NCBI GenBank assembly: GCA_002151545.1
Contig: CP021237.1
Location: forward strand, 1,178,001-1,242,000
Length of the DNA: 64,000 bases
From: Sphingobacteriaceae bacterium GW460-11-11-14-LB5
GTDB lineage: Bacteria > Bacteroidota > Bacteroidia > Sphingobacteriales > Sphingobacteriaceae
Reading direction: 5' to 3'
The notes below the pieces were generated by a model. The model made no database searches, had not been told where the DNA came from, and saw only the letters and a program-made list of their open reading frames with translations. Below, in pieces: positions 36,180-45,841 of the stretch. A program made the position numbers and the translations under genes. Each line of letters opens with the position of its first letter. Positions within the stretch are counted from its first letter, which is position 1.

Positions 36180-37760
36180 AGTTCGTCATTGCGAGAAGGC
36201 TTTTTCAGCCGACGAAGCAATCTTGTAAATGGCGTTAATGCTTGGTCTAGGTTTAGCCCTAATCTAGGGCTTGCCCCAGGCTCGGGCTTGCCCCAGGCTC
36301 GGGCTTGCCTCGGTTACCGATGTAAAATCGGTACAGGTCCACCGCCGCCGAAGGGGCTCTTTCTTTATCCTTGATGATAAAGAAACAAACAATCAAGGCT
36401 TGCATCCTTTCTTGAACTAAGCTATCGAAATTCTTATTGCGGCAATATGGAGGCCCCGATGAAGAATCGGGACTGTATATTGCCTTGGGCTGTGGGGTGT
36501 TGAGGGGTTTATGCAAGAATTTCAATGCTTATTTCTGCAAAAATCTGCCAGGCCGGATAGCAAGGTGCATATTGCAGGGTGCAGTAATTTGTCTTTTAGT
36601 CCTTTCCCTTTCAGGGGAAAGGTGCCGAAGGCGGATAGGGGGATAAGACGCTCGCTATAATACGGTCGTCATTCCCGCGCAGGCGGGAACCTTAAAGCTA
36701 TGGGTGGGAGCTCCCCTCCTTATTTTCAAGGAGGGGCTGGGGGTGGTTATAAGCTACAGCACGGTCGTCATTCCCGCGCAGGTGAGAACCACAAAGTGCT
36801 CAGCGAAGCTAATCTTATGCATTTGCTATTCTTTGCCCCAGGCTCGGGCTTGCCTCGGCTACCGATGAAAAATCGGTACAGGTCCACCGCCGCCGAAGGG
36901 GCTCTTTCTTTATCCTTGATGATAAAGAAACAAACAATCAAGGCCGGGATCTGATGTAGGATAAATTCGTCAAAGCTTTATTGGTCGCCAGCACAAGTTC
37001 CGACGAAGGGTCGGAAAGGGCGTGCTGCCTCGGGGCAGTAGTATGTTGAAAGGAGGTGCAAAAGCTTTAACGTTTTCTCCTTCCATCATATCCGAGGCCG
37101 GATGGCAGGGTGCAGATAGCGTGGAGCATAAACCCGCATGAGTAGAATTTAGGGGCAGTTATAATACCATCGTCATTCCCGCGCAGGCGGCAACCTTAAA
37201 GCTATGGGTGGGAGCTCCCCTCCTTATTTTCAAGGAGGGGCTGGGGGTGGTTATAAGCTACAACAACACGGTCGTCATTCCCGCGCAGGTGAGAACCACG
37301 AAGTGCTCAGAGAAGCTAATCTTATGCATTTGCTATTCTTTGCCCCAGGCTCGGGCTTGCCTCGGCTCACCGCCGCCGAAGGGGCTCTTACTTTTGGCTT
37401 GGCCCAAAAGTAACAAAAGCCCAAGGCTTGCATCCTTTCTTGAACTAAGCTATCAAAATTCTTATTGCGGCAATATGGAGGCCCCGATGAAAAATCGGGA
37501 CTGTATATTGCCTTGGGCTATGGGGTGTTGAAAGTTTTATGCAGGAATTTCAATGCTTATTTCTGCGAAAATCTGCCAGGCCGGATAGCAGGGTGCAGAT
37601 AGCGTGGCGTATAGACCAGGCATCAATAGAATTTAGGGGGCAGGGGGTAGTGATAATATGGTCGTCATTCCCTCGTTTGATAAAACACCCTTTGTTACTA
37701 AGCCTGATTGAAACGGAAAGCCCGCATCTCGATTTTTATCGGGGAGGACTTGAAGTGTAA
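36180..37760. repeat. Mosaic repeat island 3
   Basis: The longest island. It contains a GTCATTGCGAGAAGG...GAAGCAATCT element (36186), CCCCAGGCTCGGGCTTGCC units (36273, 36290, 36836, 37343) with ACCGCCGCCGAAGGGGCTCTT, CGTCATTCCCGCGCAGG elements (36667, 36768, 37171, 37271), GGGAGCTCCCCTCC...GGAGGGGCTGGGGG hairpins (36705, 37209), a TCCCTTTCAGGGGAAAGGTGCC unit (36605), and one approximately 160-base GATCTGATGTAGGATAAATTCG unit (36950). Several unit orders match islands 1 and 2. The open frames here are repeat sequence. From 37761 to 37864 nothing is seen. Confidence 0.85.
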
Positions 37761-37864
37761 AGGAGGGCTGGAGGCCGCCACAGGGAACTGAAACCGTCAC
37801 TTCCAAAAAAAAATCAATCTAACAATCCTCGTAAAATAGGCGGTCTGGCTTATACGACAAGAGC

Positions 37865-38485
37865 TTACAAATACTCCTCAATATTCCCCTTACCCTCACG
37901 GATTACTTCGAACTCGCCCGTGGTGCAATCAATCACGGTAGAGGCTTCGTTATCGCCGTAACCACCGTCGATTACCAGGTCGACCAGGTCTTCGTATTTT
38001 TCATGAATCAACTCGGGATCGGTTGAATATTCAATTACATCATCATCATCCTTTATGGAAGTAGATAGGATAGGATTGCCCAGTTCTTTTACAATACAGC
38101 GTGCAATATTGTTGTCGGGCACACGGATACCGACCGTTTTTTTGTTGGAACTGAGTAACTTGGGTACATTATTATTGGCGTTAAAGATAAAGGTAAATGG
38201 CCCGGGTAAAGCTTTTTTTAACACCCTGAAGGTGGTATTGTCAATTGGCTTGATATAATCGGAAATGTGCTTTAAATCGTGACAGATGAAAGAAAAGTTG
38301 GCCTTTTCGGGTTTGATGCCACGTAAACGGCAGATTTTTTCGATCGCTTTCGGATTGGTGATATCGCAGCCCAAACCGTAAATGGTATCGGTTGGATAGA
38401 TAATTAAACCACCTTTCTTCAACACTTCAACAACTTGTTCAATGGCTCTTTCGTTCGGGTTCTCTGGATATATCTTAATAAGCAT
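37865..38485 (-). CDS. Threonylcarbamoyl-AMP synthase (Sua5/YciO/YrdC family)
   Basis: A 206-residue protein of the family that makes threonylcarbamoyl-AMP for the t6A modification of ANN-decoding tRNAs. The active-site segment GGLIIYPTDTIYGLGCD is near residue 29, FSFICHDLKHISDY near 63, KALPGPFTFIF near 88, and VGIRVPDNNIAR near 117, all as in TsaC/YciO. YciO, a paralogue with weak activity, has about the same length (206), so TsaC and YciO cannot be separated by eye. A TATTTTTA box lies just before the start on the minus strand. Confidence 0.88.
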   Translation of the reverse strand: MLIKIYPENPNERAIEQVVEVLKKGGLIIYPTDTIYGLGCDITNPKAIEKICRLRGIKPEKANFSFICHDLKHISDYIKPIDNTTFRVLKKALPGPFTFIFNANNNVPKLLSSNKKTVGIRVPDNNIARCIVKELGNPILSTSIKDDDDVIEYSTDPELIHEKYEDLVDLVIDGGYGDNEASTVIDCTTGEFEVIREGKGNIEEYL

Positions 38486-38568
38486 AGCGTAAAAATAACA
38501 AATTAATGGTGTCAGTTGTTTAATAATCCTAATCTTTGTACTAACAAAACATACGCTAATCTATTATT

Positions 38569-40230
38569 ATGAGAAAAGCTTTCGTCGCGATTGCCGCATT
38601 TTTAATCGCCCTAACCATTATGCTGGGCTTGTATCATCCCTTTTTATGGTGGACATTCATTTTTACTGGTCCTTTTGTTATTCTGGGTATTTACGATTTA
38701 TACCAGCCCAAGCATAGTATTGTCAGGAACTATCCGGTTTTTGGCCGTTTGAGGTATTTTATGGAAGAACTGCGGCCGAAAGTGTATCAATATTTTGTAG
38801 AGAGCGATACCAACGGTACACCTTACAGCAGGTTAAACCGCTCGCTCATTTATCAGCGTGCTAAAAAAGATAACGATACCATTCCATTCGGTACGCAGTT
38901 AAATGTTTACGATAATGGTTACGAATGGTTAAGTCATAGCATTGCTGCGATTTCTCACCACGAATTAAATTTAGATCCACGTGTTATTGTTGGCGGACCA
39001 GATTGTAAAAAACCTTACTCTGCCAGTATTTATAATATTTCGGCCATGAGCTTTGGCTCATTAAGTCAGAATGCTATTCTGGCTTTAAATGGTGGTGCTA
39101 AAATGGGCAACTTTGCACATAACACGGGAGAAGGTGGAATCAGCGATTATCACCGTCAGCCAGGTGGCGATTTAATCTGGCAGATTGGTACCGGTTATTT
39201 CGGTTGCCGTAATGCCGATGGCACCTTTAATTACGATGCTTATGCTGAGCGGGCCAAAACCGATCAGGTGAAAATGATCGAGATTAAACTCTCTCAAGGG
39301 GCTAAACCAGGTCATGGTGGTATGTTACCCGCTAAAAAGGTTACACCAGAAGTGGCCAGGATCCGTTTAGTGCCCGAAGGTAAAGATGTATTGTCGCCGC
39401 CTGCACACTCGGCTTTTAATACCCCTATTGGTTTATTGGAGTTTGTGAAGAAACTCCGCGATTTATCGGATGGTAAACCCGTAGGCTTTAAACTTTGTAT
39501 CGGTCGTAAAAGTGAATTTTATGCCATTTGTAAAGCCATGGTCGAAACTGGTATTTATCCTGATTTTATTACCGTTGATGGTGGCGAAGGTGGAACAGGT
39601 GCGGCACCTCAGGAGTTTTCGAATTCGGTAGGGATGCCGCTGCGCGAAGGTGTAGCTTTTGTATATGATGTTTTAAATGGTTTCGACCTGAAAAAACACA
39701 TTAAAATTATTGCTTCGGGTAAAGTGGCAACGGGCTTCGATCTGGTAAAAAATATAGCCCTTGGTGCCGATATGTGTAATGCTGCCCGCGGAATGATGTT
39801 CGCTTTAGGCTGTATCCAGGCTTTGGAGTGTAATAGCAATACTTGTCCGACTGGAGTGGCTACACAGGATCAGAGTTTAATGAAAGGCCTTGTGGTAGAA
39901 GATAAAACCGTTCGGGTAAAAAACTTCCATAACCTAACCGTAGCCAGCGCGGTAGAATTATTAGGTGCTGCGGGTTTAAGGGAAACGCATCAGTTAAGCA
40001 GGGCATACATCAACAGGCGCGTAAGTCCGAGTGTAATGCAGAGTTATTTAGAGAGTTTTCCATACATCCCGGCAGGTAGTTTGTTAAAAACCCCTTATCC
40101 AACGCGTTACGAATTGGGCATGGCACTCAGTACTTCGGCTAGTTTTGCACCTACAGATTATAAGGTTTCGGCGGTAGATTATGCACATGCTAATCCGTAC
40201 GGGGATAGTATGCATGATGATGGGCGATAA
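38569..40230 (+). CDS. FMN-binding glutamate synthase family protein
   Basis: A 553-residue protein homologous to the central FMN/Fe-S part of glutamate synthase, lacking the glutaminase domain. An N-terminal hydrophobic region (residues 5-45) suggests membrane anchoring. IYNISAMSFGSLSQNAI (about 155), GEGGISDYH (about 183), ITVDGGEGGTGAAPQEF (about 336), and the 3Fe-4S cysteines in CIQALECNSNTCPTG (about 420) are present. Members of this short type use ammonia or have other substrates; the reaction here is not established. It is divergent from the TsaC-like gene and appears monocistronic. Confidence 0.92.
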   Translation: MRKAFVAIAAFLIALTIMLGLYHPFLWWTFIFTGPFVILGIYDLYQPKHSIVRNYPVFGRLRYFMEELRPKVYQYFVESDTNGTPYSRLNRSLIYQRAKKDNDTIPFGTQLNVYDNGYEWLSHSIAAISHHELNLDPRVIVGGPDCKKPYSASIYNISAMSFGSLSQNAILALNGGAKMGNFAHNTGEGGISDYHRQPGGDLIWQIGTGYFGCRNADGTFNYDAYAERAKTDQVKMIEIKLSQGAKPGHGGMLPAKKVTPEVARIRLVPEGKDVLSPPAHSAFNTPIGLLEFVKKLRDLSDGKPVGFKLCIGRKSEFYAICKAMVETGIYPDFITVDGGEGGTGAAPQEFSNSVGMPLREGVAFVYDVLNGFDLKKHIKIIASGKVATGFDLVKNIALGADMCNAARGMMFALGCIQALECNSNTCPTGVATQDQSLMKGLVVEDKTVRVKNFHNLTVASAVELLGAAGLRETHQLSRAYINRRVSPSVMQSYLESFPYIPAGSLLKTPYPTRYELGMALSTSASFAPTDYKVSAVDYAHANPYGDSMHDDGR

Positions 40231-40303
40231 GGATGAATCCGAAGTGTAAAAGGGGCTAAGCGTAGGCAGAACTTCGGAAGTCTAGCGTATGGCAACCCAT
40301 TGG

Positions 40304-40515
40304 TTTTTTGGAAAGGTAGGGCAGTAATGCTTGGGTTTGTTCAGTCCTGCTTTTTGCTTCTGCCGATGAAAAATCGGCATCCGCGTCAATCAGGTTTAGG
40401 TGGCCAGAGCAGAAGAAATATTAAGGGTTTAATCACCAAACGTTCCTAACGGAACGAAAACACCAATTGGCAATTGGCGTTTCTACCCATGAGGCGTCCC
40501 CATGGGACGATGTAA
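40304..40515. repeat. 212-bp direct repeat, left copy
   Basis: It begins TTTTTTGGAAAGGTAGGGCAG and ends CCCATGGGACGATGTAA. The same sequence with scattered changes is at 41745-41957. It includes the palindromes CCAATTGGCAATTGG and CGTTCC...GGAACG. The remainder of the 40231-40635 gap is AT-rich, with a second GGAACG-type word; no gene is seen. Confidence 0.9.
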
Positions 40516-40635
40516 TTAATTTAAATCTAAATAACGATGTTCCTAAACCGTGATTTATGATTTTAAATCATTTCCACTCTCGTCTGGGAACGTTCGGAAT
40601 AAAAAAAATATAATGTTTTAGATTAATCAGTTAAA

Positions 40636-41622
40636 ATGAAAATTGAGCATTTAAAGCCTTTTAACGGACAACATTGCGAAACCACGGCAACGGGAACCTT
40701 ATTGCTGCAACTGGGGATTGAACTTTCCGAACCCATGCTTTTTGGACTTGGTGAAGGGCTTGGGTTTATCTATTGGAATATGAAAATAATGGATTTTCCA
40801 TTTATAGGAGGGAGAATAAAAACCGATCTGCTGACACAAAATATTGCTGAAAATTTAAATCTCGAATTAACTGTTGAGGAAACTTCTTCAAAACAAAAAG
40901 CCTGGGATAACGTAAAGCAGCTTCTCGATAATGGGCAGGTTGTAGGACTGAAATTGGATTGCTACCATTTAGAATATTTTTCGAACCCATTTCATTTTGC
41001 AGGCCACTATGCTGCAATTTATGGCTATGACCATGAAAATGCTTTTTTAGTAGATACAATACAGCAAGGCGGGGAGGTAAAAACTTCTTTAGAAAGTTTA
41101 ACCTTGGCGAGGGCTGAAAAAGGACCTATGGCTTCGAAAAACCTGTTTTATACGCTCAAACAGACTAGCAAAAGGAGTAATCCAGATCTAAAAAAGATCA
41201 TACCGATAGCGATTAAAAATAATGCCATCGAATACCTGAACCCACCCATTACGAATATTGCCTATAAAGGGATTTTGAAAACAAGTGCTGAAATTGTGAA
41301 ATGGTTTAAAAAGAGTAAAAACATTGAGCATGAATTTAAACTATCTGCCATGATTATGGAAAAAGCAGGAACAGGTGGCGCATTATTCAGGAATTTGTAT
41401 CGTGATTTCTTAAAAGAAAGTTATGAATTGCTGGAGCTTGATAAGCTAAAAACCGGATGGGAGGCATTTACAGAAATTGCAACACTTTGGACGACTGTGT
41501 CACAGCTGTTCGAAAAGGTAAGTGAAACAAAAGAGTTTAAATACATTGAACAAGCATCCAATATCCTGAAAACTATCTCGGAAAAAGAAAAAAAGACAAT
41601 GGAGGTGTTGGCCACCATATAG
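40636..41622 (+). CDS. BtrH N-terminal / DUF4872 domain protein
   Basis: A 328-residue protein. The first half matches the BtrH N-terminal domain, a papain-like acyltransferase fold named from butirosin synthesis: FNGQHCETTATGTLL places a candidate nucleophile Cys at residue 14, and HFAGHYAAIYGYDHENAFLVDT near 117-138 supplies the histidine and aspartate. The second half (about 195-328), with EKAGTGGALFRNLYRDFLKES near 238, matches DUF4872. No antibiotic-biosynthesis, carrier-protein or peptide-modification genes are adjacent. It is flanked by 212-bp direct repeats and followed by its own terminator. An acyl- or aminoacyl-transfer role is inference. Confidence 0.8.
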   Translation: MKIEHLKPFNGQHCETTATGTLLLQLGIELSEPMLFGLGEGLGFIYWNMKIMDFPFIGGRIKTDLLTQNIAENLNLELTVEETSSKQKAWDNVKQLLDNGQVVGLKLDCYHLEYFSNPFHFAGHYAAIYGYDHENAFLVDTIQQGGEVKTSLESLTLARAEKGPMASKNLFYTLKQTSKRSNPDLKKIIPIAIKNNAIEYLNPPITNIAYKGILKTSAEIVKWFKKSKNIEHEFKLSAMIMEKAGTGGALFRNLYRDFLKESYELLELDKLKTGWEAFTEIATLWTTVSQLFEKVSETKEFKYIEQASNILKTISEKEKKTMEVLATI

Positions 41623-41695
41623 TTATGCAGCTAACAACAGATTAAATATGCCAAAAAACAAATCTCAAACTTTAATGCAGAAATTTTTAAGCAAA

Positions 41696-41732
41696 AAAGA
41701 AGTTAAGTTTCATTTAAAAGCTTGACTTCTTT
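41696..41732 (+). terminator. Terminator after the BtrH/DUF4872 gene
   Basis: AAAGAAGTTAAG pairs with CTTGACTTCTTT through one wobble pair. It lies 74 bases after the stop codon. An almost identical stem occurs at 42088 downstream of asnS. Confidence 0.65.
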
Positions 41733-41744
41733 GGTTTTGAGTTA

Positions 41745-41957
41745 TTTTTTGGAAAGGTAGGGCAGTAGTGCTTAGGTTTGTTCAGTCCTGCTTTTTGCTT
41801 CTGCCGTTCAAAAATCGACATCCGCGTCAATCAGGTTTAGGTGGACAGAGCTGAAGAAATATTAAAGGGTTTAATCACCAAACGTTCCTAACGAAACGAA
41901 AACACCAATTGGCAATTGGTGTTTCTATCCATGAGGCGTCCCCATGGGACGATGTAA
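41745..41957. repeat. 212-bp direct repeat, right copy
   Basis: A copy of the 40304 element in the same orientation, with about 15-20 differences by eye. Together the two copies bracket the BtrH/DUF4872 gene and its terminator. Confidence 0.9.
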
Positions 41958-41987
41958 AAAAAATCGATTGATGCGTACTCATTGGAT

Positions 41988-42083
41988 CGTCATCCAGAGT
42001 TTAGCTCAGGATCTTTATAGCAAGATAGATACTGACCTGTAGCAAAGCGGAAAGCTACGCAGTAAAACAAGTTCAGTATGACG
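41988..42083. repeat. CGTCA...TGACG element
   Basis: It begins CGTCATCCAGAGTTTAG and ends GTTCAGTATGACG, with an ATCTTTATAGCAAGATAGAT centre, and carries an extra AGCGGAAAGCTACGCAG hairpin. It lies between the direct-repeat copy and the asnS terminator. Confidence 0.7.
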
Positions 42084-42087
42084 TAAA

Positions 42088-42121
42088 AAAAGAAGTCAAG
42101 TTTTCAAAACTTGACTTCTTT
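42088..42121 (-). terminator. asnS terminator
   Basis: AAAGAAGTCAAGTTTT and AAAACTTGACTTCTTT make a perfect 16-bp stem with a 1-base centre (effectively a small loop after fraying). A run of T follows on the minus strand. It lies 51 bases after the asnS stop. Confidence 0.75.
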
Positions 42122-42138
42122 GATAAAAGATTTGTTTT

Positions 42139-42166
42139 CCCTAAACCCTAAACCCTAAACCCTAAA
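42139..42166 (-). repeat. (TTTAGGG)4 heptamer repeat after asnS
   Basis: Four perfect CCCTAAA copies on the plus strand, which read TTTAGGG on the asnS coding strand. They lie 5 bases after the asnS stop codon and before its terminator. Four GGG runs make a G-quadruplex possible in the mRNA. Confidence 0.9.
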
Positions 42167-42171
42167 CCTTC

Positions 42172-43620
42172 CTAAAACTCTGCGTTTTTCGGGAATCTTG
42201 GGAAAGCGATTACATCACGAATGTTGGTCATTCCGGTTACGAACAATACTAAACGTTCAAAACCTAAACCAAAACCCGAGTGTGGGGCCGATCCAAAACG
42301 GCGGGTATCTAAATACCACCAAAGTTCGTCTTGCGGAATATTTAAATCTTCCATGCGTTTAGTTAAGCGGTCTAAACGTTCTTCACGTTGCGATCCGCCA
42401 ATCATTTCGCCAATACCCGGGAATAAGATATCCATCGCAGCAACCGTTTGTCTGCCTTCAGCATCCGGCTCATTCTGGCGCATGTAGAACGATTTAATAT
42501 CAGCAGGATAATCCGTTAAGATTACAGGTTTTTTAAAGTGTTTTTCTACCAGGTAACGTTCGTGCTCACTTTGTAAATCGGCACCCCATTCGTCAATTAG
42601 GTATTTAAACTGTTTCTTCTGGTTGGGTTTAGAAGATTTTAAAATCCTGATCGCCTCTGTATAGGTTAAGCGCTCAAATTCGTTGGCTAAACAGAAATCC
42701 AATTTCTCTAACAAGCTAAATTCGCTGCGTTCGTTCTGTGGTTTTTGTTTATCTTCTTCCGCTAAACGGGTATTTAAGAATTCTAATTCATCTTTGCAGT
42801 GGTCTAAAGCATATTTAATCACATACTTCATCATGTCTTCTGCCAGCTGCATGTTATCTTCTAAATCTGCAAAGGCCACTTCTGGTTCAATCATCCAGAA
42901 TTCGGCCAGGTGGCGTGTGGTATTCGAGTTTTCTGCCCTAAAGGTAGGACCGAAAGTATAAATTTGTCCGAAAGCCATTGCTGCTAACTCACCTTCCAAC
43001 TGTCCCGATACGGTTAAGTTGGTTGCGCGGGCGAAGAAATCCTGTGAGAAATCTACTTTACCATCTTCACTGCGTGGGGTATTGTCGAAATCTAAAGTGG
43101 TTACTTTAAACATCTCACCGGCACCTTCTGCATCACTTGCGGTAATTACAGGCGTGTGCATGTACACAAAACCACGTTCGTTATAGAATTGGTGAATGGC
43201 AAAAGCCAAAGCATGACGCACTTTAAAAACGGCATTAAAGGTATTGGTACGGAAACGCAAATGCGCGATCTCGCGTAAAAACTCCAAACTGTGTTTTTTG
43301 GGTTGCAACGGAAACTTTTCCGGATCACTGTCACCTAAAATTTCTACACTTGTGGCTTTAATTTCAACAGATTGACCTTTACCAAGCGATTCGATTAATT
43401 TACCAGTTGCAGAAATGGCCGCACCAGTTGTTATTCTTTTTAACAGCTCATCAGGTAAATTATTAAAATCGATCACAACCTGGATATTGCTCATGCAAGA
43501 CCCGTCATTTAATGCAATAAACTGATTATTACGGAAAGTTCTTACCCATCCCATAACCGTTACTTCTGTGTCAAATGCTGTCGACTTTAATAAATCTTTA
43601 ATTTGCTGTCTCTTAATCAT
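42172..43620 (-). CDS. asnS: Asparagine--tRNA ligase
   Basis: A 482-residue class IIb aminoacyl-tRNA synthetase. The N-terminal OB-fold anticodon-binding domain (about 15-105) contains [20 protein letters not shown]. The catalytic domain has motif 2 at [26 protein letters not shown] (given here in two parts: [16 protein letters not shown], then [10 protein letters not shown], about 225-250) and motif 3 at [12 protein letters not shown] near 452. The asparagine-specific form is indicated by length and by the FWMIEPE variant, and AspRS is much longer. A TAAATTTG box is 21 bases upstream. The gene appears monocistronic. Confidence 0.96.
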   Translation of the reverse strand: MIKRQQIKDLLKSTAFDTEVTVMGWVRTFRNNQFIALNDGSCMSNIQVVIDFNNLPDELLKRITTGAAISATGKLIESLGKGQSVEIKATSVEILGDSDPEKFPLQPKKHSLEFLREIAHLRFRTNTFNAVFKVRHALAFAIHQFYNERGFVYMHTPVITASDAEGAGEMFKVTTLDFDNTPRSEDGKVDFSQDFFARATNLTVSGQLEGELAAMAFGQIYTFGPTFRAENSNTTRHLAEFWMIEPEVAFADLEDNMQLAEDMMKYVIKYALDHCKDELEFLNTRLAEEDKQKPQNERSEFSLLEKLDFCLANEFERLTYTEAIRILKSSKPNQKKQFKYLIDEWGADLQSEHERYLVEKHFKKPVILTDYPADIKSFYMRQNEPDAEGRQTVAAMDILFPGIGEMIGGSQREERLDRLTKRMEDLNIPQDELWWYLDTRRFGSAPHSGFGLGFERLVLFVTGMTNIRDVIAFPRFPKNAEF

Positions 43621-43640
43621 ATTGTTATTTGTAAAAGGCG

Positions 43641-43648
43641 CAAATTTA
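43641..43648 (-). promoter_or_regulatory. asnS -7 box
   Basis: On the minus strand this reads TAAATTTG, a match to TAnnTTTG, 20 bases before the asnS start. It predicts a short leader of roughly 15 bases. No -33 TTTG box is evident. Confidence 0.55.
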
Positions 43649-43820
43649 GAAAAAAAAACTTTATCAGTTGACAGTTTTCGGCTTTCAGTTGACAGTTTTT
43701 TAGCAAAATCATATCAGTAACCAATATTACAAGGGAGAAATGCCAACTGATAATTGATAACTGCCTACTGCCTACTGCCAACTACCAACTACCAACTGCA
43801 AATTGAAGGCTGGAAATTGC

Positions 43821-44813
43821 CTACTGCTGTTGTTGCTGTTGTTGCTGAATGGCTTCCATATATTGTTGATAGCTGTTTTTCGATCTGGCGGTGCTTATCG
43901 TTCCTGAAGGTTTGGGGTAGTTTACTTCTTTTGGCTGGAAGTAGGTTTCGTTATCGTTAAAATCTTCATCGTTATAACCTACAGATACGTTAACTTCCAT
44001 GATATGCTCGAAACCACCTTTGTAAACACCTTTTACCGGCGAACAATCGGTAAAGTTACGGCCTACGGCCAGTCGCACATGGTTTTCGTTGGCAATACAG
44101 TTATTGGTCGGATCTAAACCCAGCCAGCCGTACTCGGGTAAATAGGCTTCGGCCCAGGCGTGCGTTGCACCTTCGCCGCGCATACCATCTCGGTTGGGGC
44201 AAATGTAACCGCTTACATATCTCGCCGGGATGCCGGTTAAGCGTAACATGGCCGTTAATATATGCGCGAAATCCTGGCAAACTCCTGCTTTAAGGTTTAA
44301 AATTTCATCAATAGTGGTATCAACCGCCGTTACGCCTTTAATGTATTCGAAATTATTGAACACATGGGCACAATATTTTATCGCGGTTTGATAGGGGGTG
44401 TCTTCGGTATTCCTGATCGTCAAAGCCGTTTCCTTTAACTGGGTAATGCCCTCAAAACTTTCCTGCCTTAAATAATCGATATAGGGCACTTCAAATTTTA
44501 AGGCGTTTAAACTGTTCCATTGCTCACTACTAAACATATCATCCTGCGGTAAGGGTTTTGCAAAGGTTTCTACACTTACCTTGGAGAAGATTTTCAATTG
44601 TGTATGGGGCTCAGTTTGAGTAAAAGTACCAATCTCATTGCCGTAATAATCGATAAAAATTTCAATTTCAGGACTTCCGGAGATATTCAGGTCGTGTTTA
44701 ACCACTTTCTGGAAATCATCTTTAATCGGAAATAAAATAATCTGATTCGCACTATCGCGAACCGGCAATTCATATTTGTAGTTGGTGATATGTTTGATTT
44801 TGAAAATGGGCAT
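43821..44813 (-). CDS. Transglutaminase-like protein with poly-Gln tail
   Basis: A 330-residue cytoplasmic protein of the bacterial transglutaminase family. The N-terminal beta domain (about 1-100, starting PIFKIKHITNYKYELPV) is Bact_transglu_N, and the core has the Cys-His-Asp triad in GVCQDFAHI (about 177), ATHAWAEAYLPEYGW (about 217) and GLDPTNN (about 234). The protein ends in EAIQQ followed by a glutamine run of eight, coded by mixed CAG/CAA codons. It is the last gene of a three-gene minus-strand unit with alpha-E and ATP-grasp proteins, a conserved trio thought to handle peptide ligation and cleavage; the substrate is unknown. Confidence 0.9.
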   Translation of the reverse strand: MPIFKIKHITNYKYELPVRDSANQIILFPIKDDFQKVVKHDLNISGSPEIEIFIDYYGNEIGTFTQTEPHTQLKIFSKVSVETFAKPLPQDDMFSSEQWNSLNALKFEVPYIDYLRQESFEGITQLKETALTIRNTEDTPYQTAIKYCAHVFNNFEYIKGVTAVDTTIDEILNLKAGVCQDFAHILTAMLRLTGIPARYVSGYICPNRDGMRGEGATHAWAEAYLPEYGWLGLDPTNNCIANENHVRLAVGRNFTDCSPVKGVYKGGFEHIMEVNVSVGYNDEDFNDNETYFQPKEVNYPKPSGTISTARSKNSYQQYMEAIQQQQQQQQ

Positions 44814-44895
44814 AAGGCTTTTTATATGTTACTGCAGATTTAAAAATTAATTAAAGGATCGTCTCTGTCTTTATCGGTGGTTAAAAAAATACTTT

Positions 44896-45831
44896 TTATG
44901 AATTTGCGAAATAATATTCATTTAACAGGTTTCCAATCCCGAAAAGTTCGGCCCTGATCTCTGTAAGGTAAAGATGTAATTGCTCTTCGTTCATGGTGTT
45001 AACCGAACTATAGGTAATCATGCTTTTTAAACGCCCTATTTTAAAAGAGAGGTTGTTGTAATGTTCGATATTACTTTCGCTTTTTAACCGGTTAAAATAC
45101 CGTTCAATATTATTCATGGCATACAGTGCCGACCTTGGAAAATCATTGTTCAGCATGGCTAGCTCGATGATGTTTTTGGCGTCGAAACCCTGCCGGTAGG
45201 TTTTTAAATAGAGCTCATAACCGCCTAAGGATAATAGTAAATGTTTCCAGTAGGATATATCGGTCAGCAAATCTGGATTGCTGCTGATCGAGCTGAATTT
45301 AATATCGAGAATATCAACCGATTGTATACTTCTCTCGAGGTGTTTGCCAATATTCATGAAACTTCTGCTTTCTCCGCGTTCCATTACACTGTCGGCGGTT
45401 CCGTTATATAACATCACCTGTTTAATCAAAACGTCTAAAGCAGTAACCGGATCATCTTTTTGTACATACCACAGTAATTTTTCGTCCTTAACGGTGTGGT
45501 AATATTCGTTTAAACATTGCCATAAATCTTTAGGGATGTGTTCCTGAACGCTCCGTGCATTTTCTCGCGCCAGCGTAACGATGTTTAAAATCGAATTTGG
45601 ATTTTCACGGTTTAACAAGAGGTATTCGATCACTGCCCGGCTATCGTGCTGGATATTCAGTAATTCATTTTCATCATCTGAAGAAAAAATCCTGATTACA
45701 GGCTTCCAGGTGAATTCCTGTATGGTATCTTGTGAGGAAGCGTAATTTATTTTTAACATGCGCAGCATACCGTCGCTGCGCTCAACATATCTGCTTAGCC
45801 AATATAAGCTTGATGCAACTCTACTTAACAT
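44896..45831 (-). CDS. Alpha-E domain protein (DUF403)
   Basis: A 311-residue all-helical protein of the alpha-E family. The N-terminus MLSRVASSLYWLSRYVERSDGMLR is the family hallmark, and RSFMNIGKHLERSIQSVDIL (about 160) and RSALYAMNNIERYF (about 232) are further conserved helices. Biochemical function is unknown. It lies between the ATP-grasp and transglutaminase genes: 10 bases after the former and 82 bases before the latter. Coexpression is likely. Confidence 0.92.
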   Translation of the reverse strand: MLSRVASSLYWLSRYVERSDGMLRMLKINYASSQDTIQEFTWKPVIRIFSSDDENELLNIQHDSRAVIEYLLLNRENPNSILNIVTLARENARSVQEHIPKDLWQCLNEYYHTVKDEKLLWYVQKDDPVTALDVLIKQVMLYNGTADSVMERGESRSFMNIGKHLERSIQSVDILDIKFSSISSNPDLLTDISYWKHLLLSLGGYELYLKTYRQGFDAKNIIELAMLNNDFPRSALYAMNNIERYFNRLKSESNIEHYNNLSFKIGRLKSMITYSSVNTMNEEQLHLYLTEIRAELFGIGNLLNEYYFANS

Positions 45832-45841
45832 ATTCTGTATT

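Noticed and set aside
36180..37760. Integrated phage or large mobile element
   Set aside because: The island has no integrase, transposase or structural gene and no attachment-site duplication; it consists of repeat modules.
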